A DNA stretch of 64,000 nt from Oscillospiraceae bacterium (GTDB lineage: Bacteria > Bacillota > Clostridia > Oscillospirales > Ruminococcaceae), in contig JAAVIC010000002.1 in the NCBI GenBank assembly GCA_014799385.1, forward strand, positions 59,700 through 123,699, written 5' to 3'. Shown piece after piece: positions 35,909 to 45,056 of this stretch. The notes under the pieces were generated by a model. That model ran no database searches and was not told where the DNA came from. It worked only from the letters and a program-made list of their open reading frames with translations. A program made the position numbers and the translations under genes. Every line of letters starts with the position of its first letter. The stretch's first letter is position 1.

Positions 35909-35969
35909 ATAGTTGGGGAGTGTACGAATTTTTCGCACGCGTTCATAATAGAGAGAAAAGGTGATAATT

Positions 35970-36215
35970 TTGGCTAAAGAAATCAATCTTCAGGACGTGT
36001 TCCTGAATCAGGCGCGGAAGGATAAGATCCCCGTGACCATTTATATTACCAACGGCTTCCAGTTTAAGGGCGTCGTTAAGGGATTCGATAACTACACGGT
36101 TATCCTCGATACCGACGGTAAGCAGAACCTTATATACAAGCACGCTATCTCCACGATTACTCCGTTTAAGCCCGTGTCCATTCTGGATGCTTATGAAAAG
36201 GGCGAGGAGGAATAA
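35970..36215 (+). CDS. hfq: RNA chaperone Hfq
   Basis: 81 aa from TTG; AAAGG lies about 8 bp upstream, and the resulting start [20 protein letters not shown] is the standard Hfq N-terminus. Sm1 and Sm2 motifs: [25 protein letters not shown], then YKHAISTI (the usual YKHA box). It forms hexamers that pair small RNAs with mRNA. The C-terminal tail is very short. Confidence 0.96.
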   Translation: MAKEINLQDVFLNQARKDKIPVTIYITNGFQFKGVVKGFDNYTVILDTDGKQNLIYKHAISTITPFKPVSILDAYEKGEEE

Positions 36216-37430
36216 ATGAATTCCCGCTGGACAGCCGCGATAATCGCGGTTCTATCCGTTTTTGTGATCCTTATCGCCGTTGGGCAGGCTTGCTTTACAG
36301 GGGGCGAGAAAATCACCACCGAAACCGCATATGCTTATGGTCTTGATGAGGAAGTTCCGTTTGACGGAGTGTATCTGCGTGATGAAAAGCTGATTTTCGG
36401 CTCCGGCACGGGTGTGCTGAGCTACGAGTGCGAGGACGGCTCTAAAGTCGGAAAGAGTACCGTGGTGGCGCGGAGATGCAGAAGCGACAGCGATATTGCG
36501 TATCGGCGCGAGATAGAGGCTCTTCAAAGGCAAGTCGAGGTCTTGACTAATGCCGAGAAGCTCATAGGTACGGACAGCTCCCAATTGGAAGCGATTTCCG
36601 CGCAGATAAACGAAAGCCATTCGCAAATCGTAAGTTGTATTATGGACGGGGACTATTCGGCGGCGCAGGAATGTCAAAGTTCGCTGTTGGAGGCCCTGTG
36701 CAAGCGTGAGATCACGCTTAAGGAATGTTCGGGTTATGCGGACAAAAAGGCTGCGATTCAGCAGAGGATTTCCGAGCTGAACTCGATGATTTCGGGGGAA
36801 GTTCAGGATATTACGGCAGGTGAAGCGGGGTATTTTATTAGCTCCGTGGATGGTTATGAGAGCGAGCTTACGTTTGACAGCGCCAAGAATATGACTGCCG
36901 AGCGAATCATGGAGATTATCGCGAATCCGCAGAAAATTGCGGATAACGGTGCTGTCGGCAAGCTGATCGCGGATTATCATTGGCGTGTTGCGGCGGTTAT
37001 CCCCAACGAAAATCTGTTTGGGGTAAACGCGGGAAGCACTGTGACGATTCGCGTTGGTTCGAGTTTGCAGATGCTGGATATGTCGGTGATTTCGGTGACG
37101 CCGTGCGGTGATGGTAAGTCTGTGTATGTGTTTGAAAGCGACAGACTGAACTCTGCTGTGACGGCGGGGAGAATCGCGCGGTTCAAAATCGTGGTGAACA
37201 GCTACGGAGGACTTCGTGTGCCGAGAAAGGCACTGCGGTACAATGACGAGGACGAACGCGGAGTGTACATAGTGCGAGGGCAGAGCGTGGCGTTCAGAAA
37301 GGTCGATGTGGTGTACTGGGGCGCGGATTATATAATCGTTGAGCAGAATCCCGATGATGAGTATCTGAAGCTGTATGACCGAGTCGTTACCGATGGTAAG
37401 GAACTTTACGATGGAAAACTTATTGGATAA
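36216..37430 (+). CDS. HlyD-like membrane-anchored adaptor
   Basis: 404 aa, starting directly at the hfq stop. One N-terminal membrane helix (AAIIAVLSVFVILIAVG), then a coiled-coil hairpin (REIEALQRQVEVLTNAEKL) between two halves of a barrel-sandwich/beta-barrel like HlyD or MacA adaptors. No partner transporter is nearby. In this cluster order (hfq, this, yggS, sepF, ylmH, divIVA) a role at the cell envelope or division site is inferred, not shown. Confidence 0.75.
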   Translation: MNSRWTAAIIAVLSVFVILIAVGQACFTGGEKITTETAYAYGLDEEVPFDGVYLRDEKLIFGSGTGVLSYECEDGSKVGKSTVVARRCRSDSDIAYRREIEALQRQVEVLTNAEKLIGTDSSQLEAISAQINESHSQIVSCIMDGDYSAAQECQSSLLEALCKREITLKECSGYADKKAAIQQRISELNSMISGEVQDITAGEAGYFISSVDGYESELTFDSAKNMTAERIMEIIANPQKIADNGAVGKLIADYHWRVAAVIPNENLFGVNAGSTVTIRVGSSLQMLDMSVISVTPCGDGKSVYVFESDRLNSAVTAGRIARFKIVVNSYGGLRVPRKALRYNDEDERGVYIVRGQSVAFRKVDVVYWGADYIIVEQNPDDEYLKLYDRVVTDGKELYDGKLIG

Positions 37431-38136
37431 CAGTCACAGCACGTTTGATGACGTTCGCGGGAATTATGTGAAGATACGCGGAAATATCGAACGCGCGATG
37501 AAAGACGCCGGGCGCGCCGATTCGGTGCGGCTTATGGCGGTTACAAAGACGGTTTCGCCTGACCGCATAAATTATGCGGTGGAGTTGGGTATTGACCTCC
37601 TTGGTGAGAACAGAGTGCAGGAGTACCTTGACAAGCGGGATAGTTACTCGCCCGCAGAGGTTCATTTTATTGGTGCGCTGCAAACCAACAAGGTGAAATA
37701 TATAATTGATAAGGTATCAATGATACATTCCGTGGACAGTCGGCATCTGGCTGAGGAAATCAACCGCCGCGCGGCGCAGCACGGGATAATTATGGATATA
37801 CTCGCTGAGGTAAATATCGGCGAGGAGGAAACGAAGAGCGGCATTTCGGCAGCGGAGGTTCTTGACTTTTGCAGCGGTCTTGCCGAACTTTCGAATATCA
37901 GGCTGAGAGGCTTGATGACAATACCGCCGCCCGGGTGTTCAGAGGACTGCTTTGCGCGTATGCAGAAGCTGTTCAAGAGCGTTAAGACACTGCCCCGGTA
38001 CAAAGATAAAGGGCAGATCGACACGCTTTCTATGGGAATGTCCTCGGATTACGAAACGGCGGTGAAATATGGGGCTACAATTATTCGGATAGGCTCGGGT
38101 CTGTTCGGATACAGGCAGGGCAAAAATCCCACCTGA
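37411..38136 (+). CDS. yggS: YggS-family PLP homeostasis protein
   Basis: 241 aa; ATG with AAGGAA upstream, overlapping the previous gene by 20 bp. The PLP-binding lysine is Lys46 in MAVTKTVSPD. LLGENRVQEYLDK, HFIGALQTNK and SMGMSSDYETAVKYGAT are the family signatures. In Bacillus this is ylmE, between ftsZ and sepF. Here ftsZ is absent but sepF follows, so the ylm order is partly kept. Confidence 0.94.
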   Translation: MENLLDNSHSTFDDVRGNYVKIRGNIERAMKDAGRADSVRLMAVTKTVSPDRINYAVELGIDLLGENRVQEYLDKRDSYSPAEVHFIGALQTNKVKYIIDKVSMIHSVDSRHLAEEINRRAAQHGIIMDILAEVNIGEEETKSGISAAEVLDFCSGLAELSNIRLRGLMTIPPPGCSEDCFARMQKLFKSVKTLPRYKDKGQIDTLSMGMSSDYETAVKYGATIIRIGSGLFGYRQGKNPT

Positions 38137-38179
38137 CTGCTGTCAAAGCGGGCTTTTTCGGTATAATGCCGGGGAATTT

Positions 38180-38207
38180 TTGTTCAAATAAACAAACAAT
38201 ATATAAT
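38180..38207 (+). promoter_or_regulatory. Possible sepF promoter
   Basis: TTGTTC (38180-38185), 16 bp, TATAAT (38202-38207), just before the GGGAGG site of sepF. A second TATAAT occurs at 38162. Weak -35 box. Confidence 0.4.
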
Positions 38208-38225
38208 AATTGGGAGGAAATTAAA

Positions 38226-38678
38226 ATGGCTAGTTTTTTGAAGGGTATCTTTGGAACGCCAAACGATGACTACGATGAGGGCTTTGTGGATTACGATGAG
38301 TCGAGCTACGACATCTCGTCTTCTGCTGTAACAGAGGAGGAGGCGAACTATTCGCCCAACTACGATGAGCCGCGCAGAAGCAGCTTTGCAAGCTCTTCCA
38401 AGGCGATCAGTCTTCGCAATGTCGCGGATATTCCGAAGCTGTACATTATGAAGCCATCGGGGTATGACGAGGTTATGACCGGCGCGGTGGATATGCTGCG
38501 CGAGGGCACGATCATCTTCTTGAACCTCAACGGAATCGACCAAGAGGTCGGCACACGCATCGTTGACTTTATGACAGGTGTTGCGGCGGCATTTGAGGGT
38601 AGAATCAAGAAGGTTGACACTTGCTGCTATGCTGTTGCTCCGAAGAATGTTGACTGGATCAACAACATTGACGATTAA
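38226..38678 (+). CDS. sepF: Cell division protein SepF
   Basis: 150 aa. The N-terminal amphipathic MASFLKGIFG segment binds membrane; an acidic linker follows; the C-terminal SepF domain is clear (YDEVMTGAVDMLREGTIIFLNL, QEVGTRIVDFMTGVAAAFEGRIKKV). It anchors and bundles FtsZ filaments. It follows yggS and precedes ylmH, with GGGAGG at the start. YlmG is missing from its usual place between sepF and ylmH. Confidence 0.95.
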   Translation: MASFLKGIFGTPNDDYDEGFVDYDESSYDISSSAVTEEEANYSPNYDEPRRSSFASSSKAISLRNVADIPKLYIMKPSGYDEVMTGAVDMLREGTIIFLNLNGIDQEVGTRIVDFMTGVAAAFEGRIKKVDTCCYAVAPKNVDWINNIDD

Positions 38679-38681
38679 TTT

Positions 38682-39443
38682 ATGAATATCGAGCTTACCG
38701 AGGAGGAGCGATACTTGTCCGCGCATATTTCCGATCTTGCGGCGCTTAGTCTTAAAACAGGCGTTCCGCGATTCTCGCGGTTTCTGAACGAGAGAGAGGC
38801 AATGATTGCGTCTTATGCGGCACGGACAAGCAAGGCGAATCCGTACTTTTACGGGGGATATGACGGCGCGGCACGGACTGTCTGCGGCTTTTTCGATGGT
38901 ACATATGCCGAAGAGCTGCCAAAGGACGGGCTTTATCCGTTGTGCGCTGTCACGTTCTCTTTTCGCAGGGGTGCGGGGCTTTCTCACCGCGACTTTTTGG
39001 GGGCAATCCTCGGGCTGGGGCTTCAGCGCTCCGCCGTGGGGGATATTCTTACCGCCGAGGACTATGCCTTGGTGTTTTGTACAGAGGAATCCGCAGAGCT
39101 GATATTGGGACTTGAGAAAATCGGCAGAGCCGGCGTAAAAGCGGCGAATGGCGTTTTGAGGGAACTTCCGCAGACGGAGTTTTCACGTGCGGTTAAATCC
39201 GTATCATCACTTCGGTTGGACTGCGTTGTGTGCGCGTGTACAAATATTTCAAGAGAGAAATCCGCGTCGCTCATCAAATCGGGGCAGGTAAGTGCGGATT
39301 TTTCGGTGTGTCTTGACGTAAGCGCCATACAGAGAGCCGGAGGCGTCATCTCGATTCGCGGCTATGGGCGATATCGGCTGTCCGAAATCATCGGAGAAAC
39401 CAAAAAGGGCAGAGTGCGTGTGGCTATTGATAAGTACATATAA
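38682..39443 (+). CDS. ylmH: YlmH-type S4-domain RNA-binding protein
   Basis: 253 aa. An N-terminal domain (RYLSAHISDLAAL, PYFYGGYDGAARTVCGFF, HRDFLGAILGLGL) is followed by a C-terminal S4 domain (ISREKSASLIKSGQVSADF; GVISIRGYGRYRLSEI). In Bacillus YlmH binds stalled 50S subunits and takes part in ribosome quality control and division-cluster function. Confidence 0.92.
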   Translation: MNIELTEEERYLSAHISDLAALSLKTGVPRFSRFLNEREAMIASYAARTSKANPYFYGGYDGAARTVCGFFDGTYAEELPKDGLYPLCAVTFSFRRGAGLSHRDFLGAILGLGLQRSAVGDILTAEDYALVFCTEESAELILGLEKIGRAGVKAANGVLRELPQTEFSRAVKSVSSLRLDCVVCACTNISREKSASLIKSGQVSADFSVCLDVSAIQRAGGVISIRGYGRYRLSEIIGETKKGRVRVAIDKYI

Positions 39444-39445
39444 TC

Positions 39446-39499
39446 TCTGCTTTTATAGGAATACTGTGCACAATTGCGCAATATTCCTATGAAAGCAGA
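39446..39499. other. Long perfect-type palindrome between ylmH and divIVA
   Basis: Arms TCTGCTTTTATAGGAATA and TATTCCTATGAAAGCAGA (18 bp, one G-U) around CTGTGCACAATTGCGCAA, itself partly palindromic. No T-run follows. It precedes the divIVA Shine-Dalgarno region. It may be an operator or processing stem. Confidence 0.6.
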
Positions 39500-39550
39500 A
39501 TTGTGAAATTTAAGTCGGGATAACTCCCGAGGATTTCGGAGGAAGATTTA

Positions 39551-40471
39551 ATGAATGCTAAAGAAATAATTGCAAGAAAGTTTGAAAAGGCTGCGTTCAA
39601 CGGCTATAAGCCCGATGATGTTGACGATTATCTGAAAGAAATTTCGGACGAATTCGCTGCGCTTCAAAAGGAGAAGAACGAGCTTGAGCGCAAGCTGGAG
39701 GTTCTCGCGGACAAGATTCGTGAGTATCGTGACGATGAGGAGGCACTTAAGGATGCACTGCTCATCGCTCAAAAGCAAGGTAACGCAATCGTTGCGGAGT
39801 CAAAGGCGTCTGCGGAGAAGCTCACAGCCGAAACCAATGCGGCAATGGAGAAGTTGATTTCCGAATCCAAAGCCAAGAGCGAGAAGATGATCAACGAGGC
39901 GGACGCATATTCCAAGCGGACGCGCGAAGATGCTGATCAAAAGGCGGCGAAAATTGTCGGAGACGCGCAGAACAAAGCCGATGAAATCAAAGCGGCAATG
40001 GATAAGCAGCAAACGATTCAGGAGAATATAATTCAGCAGACCCGCAAGGAAGCCGATGATTTCAGGAATAAGCTAATGATGTGCTATAAGGAGCACATCG
40101 CGGTGGTTGAGAGCATTCCGCAGAAGTGCGAGGACGAGTTCGTTCGGAGAATCTCCGCCGAGGTGGAGAGGCGCGAGGCAGAGCGCAAAAAACAGGAGCA
40201 GGCACAGGCGCAAGCCAAGGCAGCTAAGCAGGCAAAGAAGTCCGCTCAAAAGCAGCCCGAAAAGCCCAAGCCTGCCGAGAATCCCGCGCCCGAGGACACC
40301 GTAAGCCCCGAACAAAGCGAGGAGCCGTTCAAGAGCGTTGCCGAGTCCGCCGCAGAGCCGCCTAAGCCCGTTGAGGGCAAAACCGAGGATCTGCCGTTTT
40401 TCAACTCGCCGTCCGATTCCATCGGTCGACATGGCAATCTGAAGTTTGGCAAGAACAACAATAAAGAATAA
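39551..40471 (+). CDS. divIVA: DivIVA-type cell-pole/septum coiled-coil protein
   Basis: 306 aa. The N-terminal membrane-binding DivIVA domain (IIARKFEKAAFNGYKPDDVDDYLKEI) is followed by coiled coil to about residue 210, then a low-complexity Gln/Ala/Lys and Pro/Glu tail ending in GRHGNLKFGKNNNKE. The tail is longer than in Bacillus DivIVA. It lies in the sepF-ylmH-divIVA-ileS order. Confidence 0.93.
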   Translation: MNAKEIIARKFEKAAFNGYKPDDVDDYLKEISDEFAALQKEKNELERKLEVLADKIREYRDDEEALKDALLIAQKQGNAIVAESKASAEKLTAETNAAMEKLISESKAKSEKMINEADAYSKRTREDADQKAAKIVGDAQNKADEIKAAMDKQQTIQENIIQQTRKEADDFRNKLMMCYKEHIAVVESIPQKCEDEFVRRISAEVERREAERKKQEQAQAQAKAAKQAKKSAQKQPEKPKPAENPAPEDTVSPEQSEEPFKSVAESAAEPPKPVEGKTEDLPFFNSPSDSIGRHGNLKFGKNNNKE

Positions 40472-40491
40472 AACAAACAGGAGATAACTAT

Positions 40492-43302
40492 ATGTCAGTG
40501 GATCTTAACAACACGGTAAATCTTCCGCAGACGGATTTTCCGATGCGCGGAAATCTGCCCAAGCGCGAGCCGGAAATGCTCGCAAAGTGGGAACAGGAGC
40601 GTCTGTATTACGCGCTTTCCGAGAAGAACAAGGGCAAGCCCTCGTACACTCTGCATGACGGACCTCCCTACGCAAACGGCAATATTCACCTCGGAACCGC
40701 TCTGAATAAGGTTTTGAAGGACATCATCGTAAAATACAAGTCTATGACCGGATACAACGCGAATTACGTTCCCGGTTGGGATTGTCACGGTCTGCCCATC
40801 GAGTTGAAGGCTATCAAGGAGCTTGGAGTAGACAGCGGCGCGGTTGACCCCGTAACGCTCCGCAAGAGCTGCCGTCAGTTTGCGTTGTCTTGCTTAGACG
40901 ACCAGAAAGCTCAGTTCAAGAGATTGGGCGTGTGGGGTGATTTTGACAATCCGTACCTCACGATTCGTCCCGAGTTTGAGGCGAAGCAGGTTGAGGTATT
41001 CGGCGAGATGATGAAAAAGGGCTACATCTACAAGGGCTTGAAGCCCGTGTATTGGTGCGCCGACTGTAATACCGCGCTTGCCGAGGCGGAAATCGAGTAT
41101 CAGGACGACCCGTGTTTCTCGATTTATGTGAAATTCCCGATTGCGGACGACAAGGGCAAACTCCAAAACGCGGGGATCGACCTTGCGAAAGCGTTTGCGG
41201 TCATCTGGACAACGACAACATGGACGCTGCCCGGAAATCTCGCAATCTGCTTGGGTCCGAACTACGAGTATACGTTCGTTAAGGTTGAGGACGAGGAGAG
41301 CAAATCTTTCGGCGAGTATCTGCTGATGGCAAAAGAACTTGTCGATACAGTAATTAGCGCCGTTGGAATCAAGAAGTACTCCACCGTGGGCAGCTTTAAG
41401 GGCAGCGATTTGGAGCTTGTTGAAACCAACCACCCGTTTATGGGCAGAAAATCTCCGATTATCGTGGGCAATCACGTAACTTTGGACAGCGGTACAGGCT
41501 GCGTTCATACCGCGCCGGGATTTGGTGTGGAGGACTTTGAGGTCTGCATGAAGCCCGAGTATAAAGGAATGTTCAAGATTATCGTTCCCGTGGACGAAAA
41601 TGGCGTGCTGACCGAGGAAGCGGGCGAGTTTAAGGGGCTGAAAACCTCCGATGCGAACAAGGCTATCGCACAGCGTCTGGAGGACGATAATACTCTGCTT
41701 GCTATGCAGAAGATCGTTCACCCGTACCCGCACTGCTGGCGGTGTCACAATCCGATCATATACCGCGCGACCGATCAGTGGTTCTGCAACGTGGATATGT
41801 TCAAGCCCGAAACCATCAAGGAGATCGAGGGCGTAAAGTGGATTCCCGAATGGGGCGAAGAGCGCATTAAGAATATGGTCAATATGCGTTCCGACTGGTG
41901 TATTTCCCGTCAGAGAAGATGGGGTGTTCCGATTCCGATTTTGTATTGCGAGGACTGTGGAAAGACCATCGTAAATGATACGACAATTAAGGCGATTTCG
42001 GATATGTTCCGTGCGGAAACCTCGGATTCGTGGTACGCAAAAGAACCGAGCGAGTTTATTCCCGCCGATGTGAAGTGCGAATGCGGCTGCGGAAAATTCC
42101 GCAAGGAAATGGATATTTTCGATGTGTGGTTTGATTCCGGCTGCACTCACGCGGCTGTACTCAAGGAGCGTCCCGAGCTGTCATGGCCTGCGGATCTGTA
42201 CCTTGAGGGCTGCGACCAGTACCGCGGGTGGTTCCAGTCGAGCTTGCTCACCTCTGTGGCAACAACGGGGAAAGCTCCGTACAAGGCGGTCTGCACACAC
42301 GGTTGGGTAGTTGACGGAAACGGTCAGCAGATGCACAAATCCAAGGGCAACCAGATTTTCCCGGAGGAAGTAATCAAGGACTTCGGCGCGGACGTTCTGC
42401 GTCTGTGGGTTGCATCGCTCGATTATCACGCGGATATCCGCGTATCCAAGGATATGCTCAAACAGCTTTCGGAGAGCTACCGCAAAATCCGCAACACGGC
42501 GCGGTTTATTCTCGGAAATCTCGGTGACGGCAAGGACTTTGACCCCAACACCGAGATGGTGGATTTCGCCGACTTGCGTGAGATTGACAAGTGGGCGCTG
42601 GCGCGGCTTGACGAGGTTATCGACAAGGTTACGGCGGCATATGAGGCGATGGATTACTACCTCGCGTACCACGCTCTGATTGGTTTCTGCGTGGTGGATA
42701 TGTCGAATTTCTACCTCGATATCATTAAGGACGTTCTGTATTGCGAGGCGAAGAACTCCCCCGCGAGAAAGTCCGCGCAAACGGCTATGTACACGATTCT
42801 GGATGCGTTGGTTAGACTTTCCGCGCCGATTCTGTGCTACACTGCGGACGAAATCTGGAGCTTTATGCCGCATAAAAAAGACGATGACAAGCGTTCGGTG
42901 ATCTTCAATCAGATGCCCGCAAAGACAGGCGTAAAGGCGGACGAAGAGAAGTGGGCAAAGATTCACACAATCCGCGATGATGTACTGTCCGCGTTGGAGC
43001 TGAAGCGCAACGAAAAGGTTATCGGCAAGTCGCTTGAGGCGATGGTGGAGATCTTCACCGCCGACGAGGGTGTGAAGTCACTGGAGAGCGAACTTGCAGA
43101 TGCGTGCATCGTTTCGGGTGTAAAGGTAAACACTGTCGGCGAGGGCGAGTACAAGGGTTCTGCGTGCTCCGTAACCGTAACCAAGAAGCCCGGCTGCGCG
43201 TGCGAGCGTTGCTGGAAGTTTGACGATTCCGTAGGTTCGGACGCGAAATACCCGAACCTTTGCAAGCGCTGCGCAGACGTAATCAAGCTGAATTTTGAAT
43301 AA
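40492..43302 (+). CDS. ileS: Isoleucyl-tRNA synthetase
   Basis: 936 aa class I synthetase. HIGH appears as GNIHLGTALN near residue 65, KMSKS as HKSKGNQIF near residue 611, and the editing domain between them (GSGTGCVHTAPGFG-like). C-terminal zinc cysteines are CERCWKF and CKRC. CAGGAG precedes the ATG. It follows divIVA by 20 bp; no T-box is present, so control would be through the cluster. Confidence 0.98.
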   Translation: MSVDLNNTVNLPQTDFPMRGNLPKREPEMLAKWEQERLYYALSEKNKGKPSYTLHDGPPYANGNIHLGTALNKVLKDIIVKYKSMTGYNANYVPGWDCHGLPIELKAIKELGVDSGAVDPVTLRKSCRQFALSCLDDQKAQFKRLGVWGDFDNPYLTIRPEFEAKQVEVFGEMMKKGYIYKGLKPVYWCADCNTALAEAEIEYQDDPCFSIYVKFPIADDKGKLQNAGIDLAKAFAVIWTTTTWTLPGNLAICLGPNYEYTFVKVEDEESKSFGEYLLMAKELVDTVISAVGIKKYSTVGSFKGSDLELVETNHPFMGRKSPIIVGNHVTLDSGTGCVHTAPGFGVEDFEVCMKPEYKGMFKIIVPVDENGVLTEEAGEFKGLKTSDANKAIAQRLEDDNTLLAMQKIVHPYPHCWRCHNPIIYRATDQWFCNVDMFKPETIKEIEGVKWIPEWGEERIKNMVNMRSDWCISRQRRWGVPIPILYCEDCGKTIVNDTTIKAISDMFRAETSDSWYAKEPSEFIPADVKCECGCGKFRKEMDIFDVWFDSGCTHAAVLKERPELSWPADLYLEGCDQYRGWFQSSLLTSVATTGKAPYKAVCTHGWVVDGNGQQMHKSKGNQIFPEEVIKDFGADVLRLWVASLDYHADIRVSKDMLKQLSESYRKIRNTARFILGNLGDGKDFDPNTEMVDFADLREIDKWALARLDEVIDKVTAAYEAMDYYLAYHALIGFCVVDMSNFYLDIIKDVLYCEAKNSPARKSAQTAMYTILDALVRLSAPILCYTADEIWSFMPHKKDDDKRSVIFNQMPAKTGVKADEEKWAKIHTIRDDVLSALELKRNEKVIGKSLEAMVEIFTADEGVKSLESELADACIVSGVKVNTVGEGEYKGSACSVTVTKKPGCACERCWKFDDSVGSDAKYPNLCKRCADVIKLNFE

Positions 43303-43307
43303 TTTTC

Positions 43308-43331
43308 GGGGAGGGAGTTTGCTCTCTCCCC
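43308..43331 (+). terminator. Stem-loop after ileS
   Basis: GGGGAGGGAG, TTTG, CTCTCTCCCC (one G-U). Only a weak T-run (GGTTTT) follows some bases later, so it may be a partial terminator. Confidence 0.5.
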
Positions 43332-43356
43332 ATACGGTTTTACAAAAAGACAACCG

Positions 43357-43378
43357 GAGCGTGTTCACATTAACGCTC
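43357..43378. repeat. Half-copy of the 31614 inverted repeat
   Basis: GAGCGTGTTCACATTAACGCTC, matching the left arm at 31614-31635 with one change and forming a 6-bp stem. It lies just before lspA. Confidence 0.6.
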
Positions 43379-43401
43379 TAATATAGATGGGGATAATTAT
43401 A

Positions 43402-43962
43402 TTGGAAAAAGAAAAAAGGGGTTACGCGAGGTTTTTCTGGCTTCTGTTTGCGGTGATGATGGCGGGTCTGGACAGGCTTACAAAGTGGCTGGTAGTTTCA
43501 AATATGGAGCTTAAGGACACGATTCACATCATCAAAATCGGTGATACGCAGGTTTTGAATATCTATTACTGCCTTAATGACGGCGCGGCATTCAGCAAGC
43601 TGGCGGGAAAGACTGTTTTCTTGATTATAGTTACATCGGCGGTGATTTTATGGCTGCTTTATCTGATTATTTTCGGCAAGGTAAAGCGTCCCGTGTATAT
43701 GGCGGCGGTTTCGCTGATTATCGGCGGCGGAATCGGCAACCTGATTGACCGAATCTTCAATGATGGAAAGGTTATAGACTTTATAGATGTGCGGATCATC
43801 AACTTCGCGATTTTCAATGTCGCGGACATCTGCGCGGTGTGCGGCGCGGGACTGCTGCTTCTGGTGGTGATCGTTGACGAGATTCGGGAGTTTAAGGCAA
43901 AAAAGCGAACCGCGCAGACCGAATCCGAGTCAAGTTCAGAGGAATCCAATGGAGAGGATTAG
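43402..43962 (+). CDS. lspA: Lipoprotein signal peptidase II
   Basis: 186 aa from TTG at 43402, favoured because GGGG lies about 9 bp upstream; an ATG at 43387 has no site. Four membrane helices. Catalytic segments: NDGAAFSKLAGK, GGGIGNLIDRI and the Asp in IFNVADICAVCGA; RVIDFIDV-like VIDFIDVRI also fits. It cleaves lipoprotein signal peptides; the VanY-type lipoprotein at 60979 is a candidate substrate. Confidence 0.94.
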   Translation: MEKEKRGYARFFWLLFAVMMAGLDRLTKWLVVSNMELKDTIHIIKIGDTQVLNIYYCLNDGAAFSKLAGKTVFLIIVTSAVILWLLYLIIFGKVKRPVYMAAVSLIIGGGIGNLIDRIFNDGKVIDFIDVRIINFAIFNVADICAVCGAGLLLLVVIVDEIREFKAKKRTAQTESESSSEESNGED

Positions 43963-44842
43963 TTTCATAGCGCGCGGGGAGATTCGGCTGGACAAGCAGA
44001 TTGCCGAGAACACCGAGCTTTCGCGCAGCGCGGCGGCAAAGCTGATTGAACAAGGTCTGGTTACGGCGAACGGCAAAACGCTCGGCAAGAAAGATGTTCC
44101 GCCCGAGGGGGCAAATGTGGAAATCGCGCTGCCCGAACCGAAAAGCTGCGACATTCTCCCGGAAAACATTCCGTTGGAAATCGTTTATGAGGATGCTGAT
44201 TTGCTTGTGGTGAACAAGCCCAAAGGTATGGTGGTTCACCCGGCGGCGGGGCATTATTCCGGAACGCTTGTGAATGCACTGATGTTTCACTGCGGAGAAC
44301 GGCTTTCGGGAATCAACGGTGAGATTCGCCCCGGAATCGTCCACCGAATCGATAAGGATACAAGCGGTCTGCTGATGGTCGCCAAGAACGATTTCGCGCA
44401 CATAGGGCTGTCCGAGCAAATCAAGGCTCATACGTTCACTCGGGAGTATCATGCAGTCGTGACGGGGTGTATCAAGGAATCCGGCACGGTGAACGCTCCT
44501 ATCGGACGTCATAAAACCGACCGCAAGCGTATGTGCGTGACATCGGAAAACTCCCGCGAGGCAGTCACGCATTACAGCGTGATAAAAAATTACGCGGGTT
44601 ACACACATCTGGCGGTGGCTCTTGAAACGGGGCGAACTCATCAGATCCGCGTGCATATGAGCTACATCGGACACCCCGTGGCGGGCGATGAGGTCTACGG
44701 AAACGGAAAGCCCAAGTGGCTGTGCGGACAGTGCCTCCACGCTAAGAAAATCGGGTTTGTTCACCCGCGCACAGGCGAATATATGGAGTTCGATTCTGAA
44801 TTGCCCGATTATTTTGTGAAGTTCCTGAAGAGCATTGAATAG
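43949..44842 (+). CDS. RluA/RluD-family pseudouridine synthase
   Basis: 297 aa. N-terminal S4 domain (IRLDKQIAENTELSRSAAAKLIEQG, residues 12-36) and catalytic Asp135 in VHRIDKDTSGLLMVAK. LETGRTHQIRVHMSYIGHPVAGD is the family's conserved loop. It modifies uridines in 23S rRNA helices, most like RluD, the exact target uncertain. Start overlaps lspA by 14 bp, a common pairing. Confidence 0.93.
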   Translation: MERISFIARGEIRLDKQIAENTELSRSAAAKLIEQGLVTANGKTLGKKDVPPEGANVEIALPEPKSCDILPENIPLEIVYEDADLLVVNKPKGMVVHPAAGHYSGTLVNALMFHCGERLSGINGEIRPGIVHRIDKDTSGLLMVAKNDFAHIGLSEQIKAHTFTREYHAVVTGCIKESGTVNAPIGRHKTDRKRMCVTSENSREAVTHYSVIKNYAGYTHLAVALETGRTHQIRVHMSYIGHPVAGDEVYGNGKPKWLCGQCLHAKKIGFVHPRTGEYMEFDSELPDYFVKFLKSIE

Positions 44843-44850
44843 GAGAATTT

Positions 44851-45056
44851 ATGGCGTAAGAGCTGTTAAATACAATCAAAATCGGCAAAAAGGAAACAAC
44901 CGTGAATCTTGGCGGGCATAACCCCGATGAGGTGAATTATCTTCGGGTTTATGCCGATAATAAGACGGCGAATCCGGATTTTCTCTCAGACGTTTTTTGC
45001 GTATGGAGCATTTGGAGAAGGCTAATTTAGACCTTGTTGAGTGGGAGTGGTTGTAG
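44851..45056 (+). pseudogene. Decayed gene remnant after the RluD-type gene
   Basis: AGGAG and ATGGCG are followed immediately by a TAA, then an open frame (ELLNTIKIGKKETTVNLGGH, NPDEVNYLRVYADNK) that stops after a frameshift near 44990; the other frame continues LRMEHLEKANLDLVEWEWL to a stop at 45056. The coding character and the intact RBS suggest a dead gene of unknown origin. Confidence 0.5.

Noticed and set aside
40894..42150. 418-codon minus-strand frame inside ileS
   Set aside because: Fully antisense to IleS catalytic regions.
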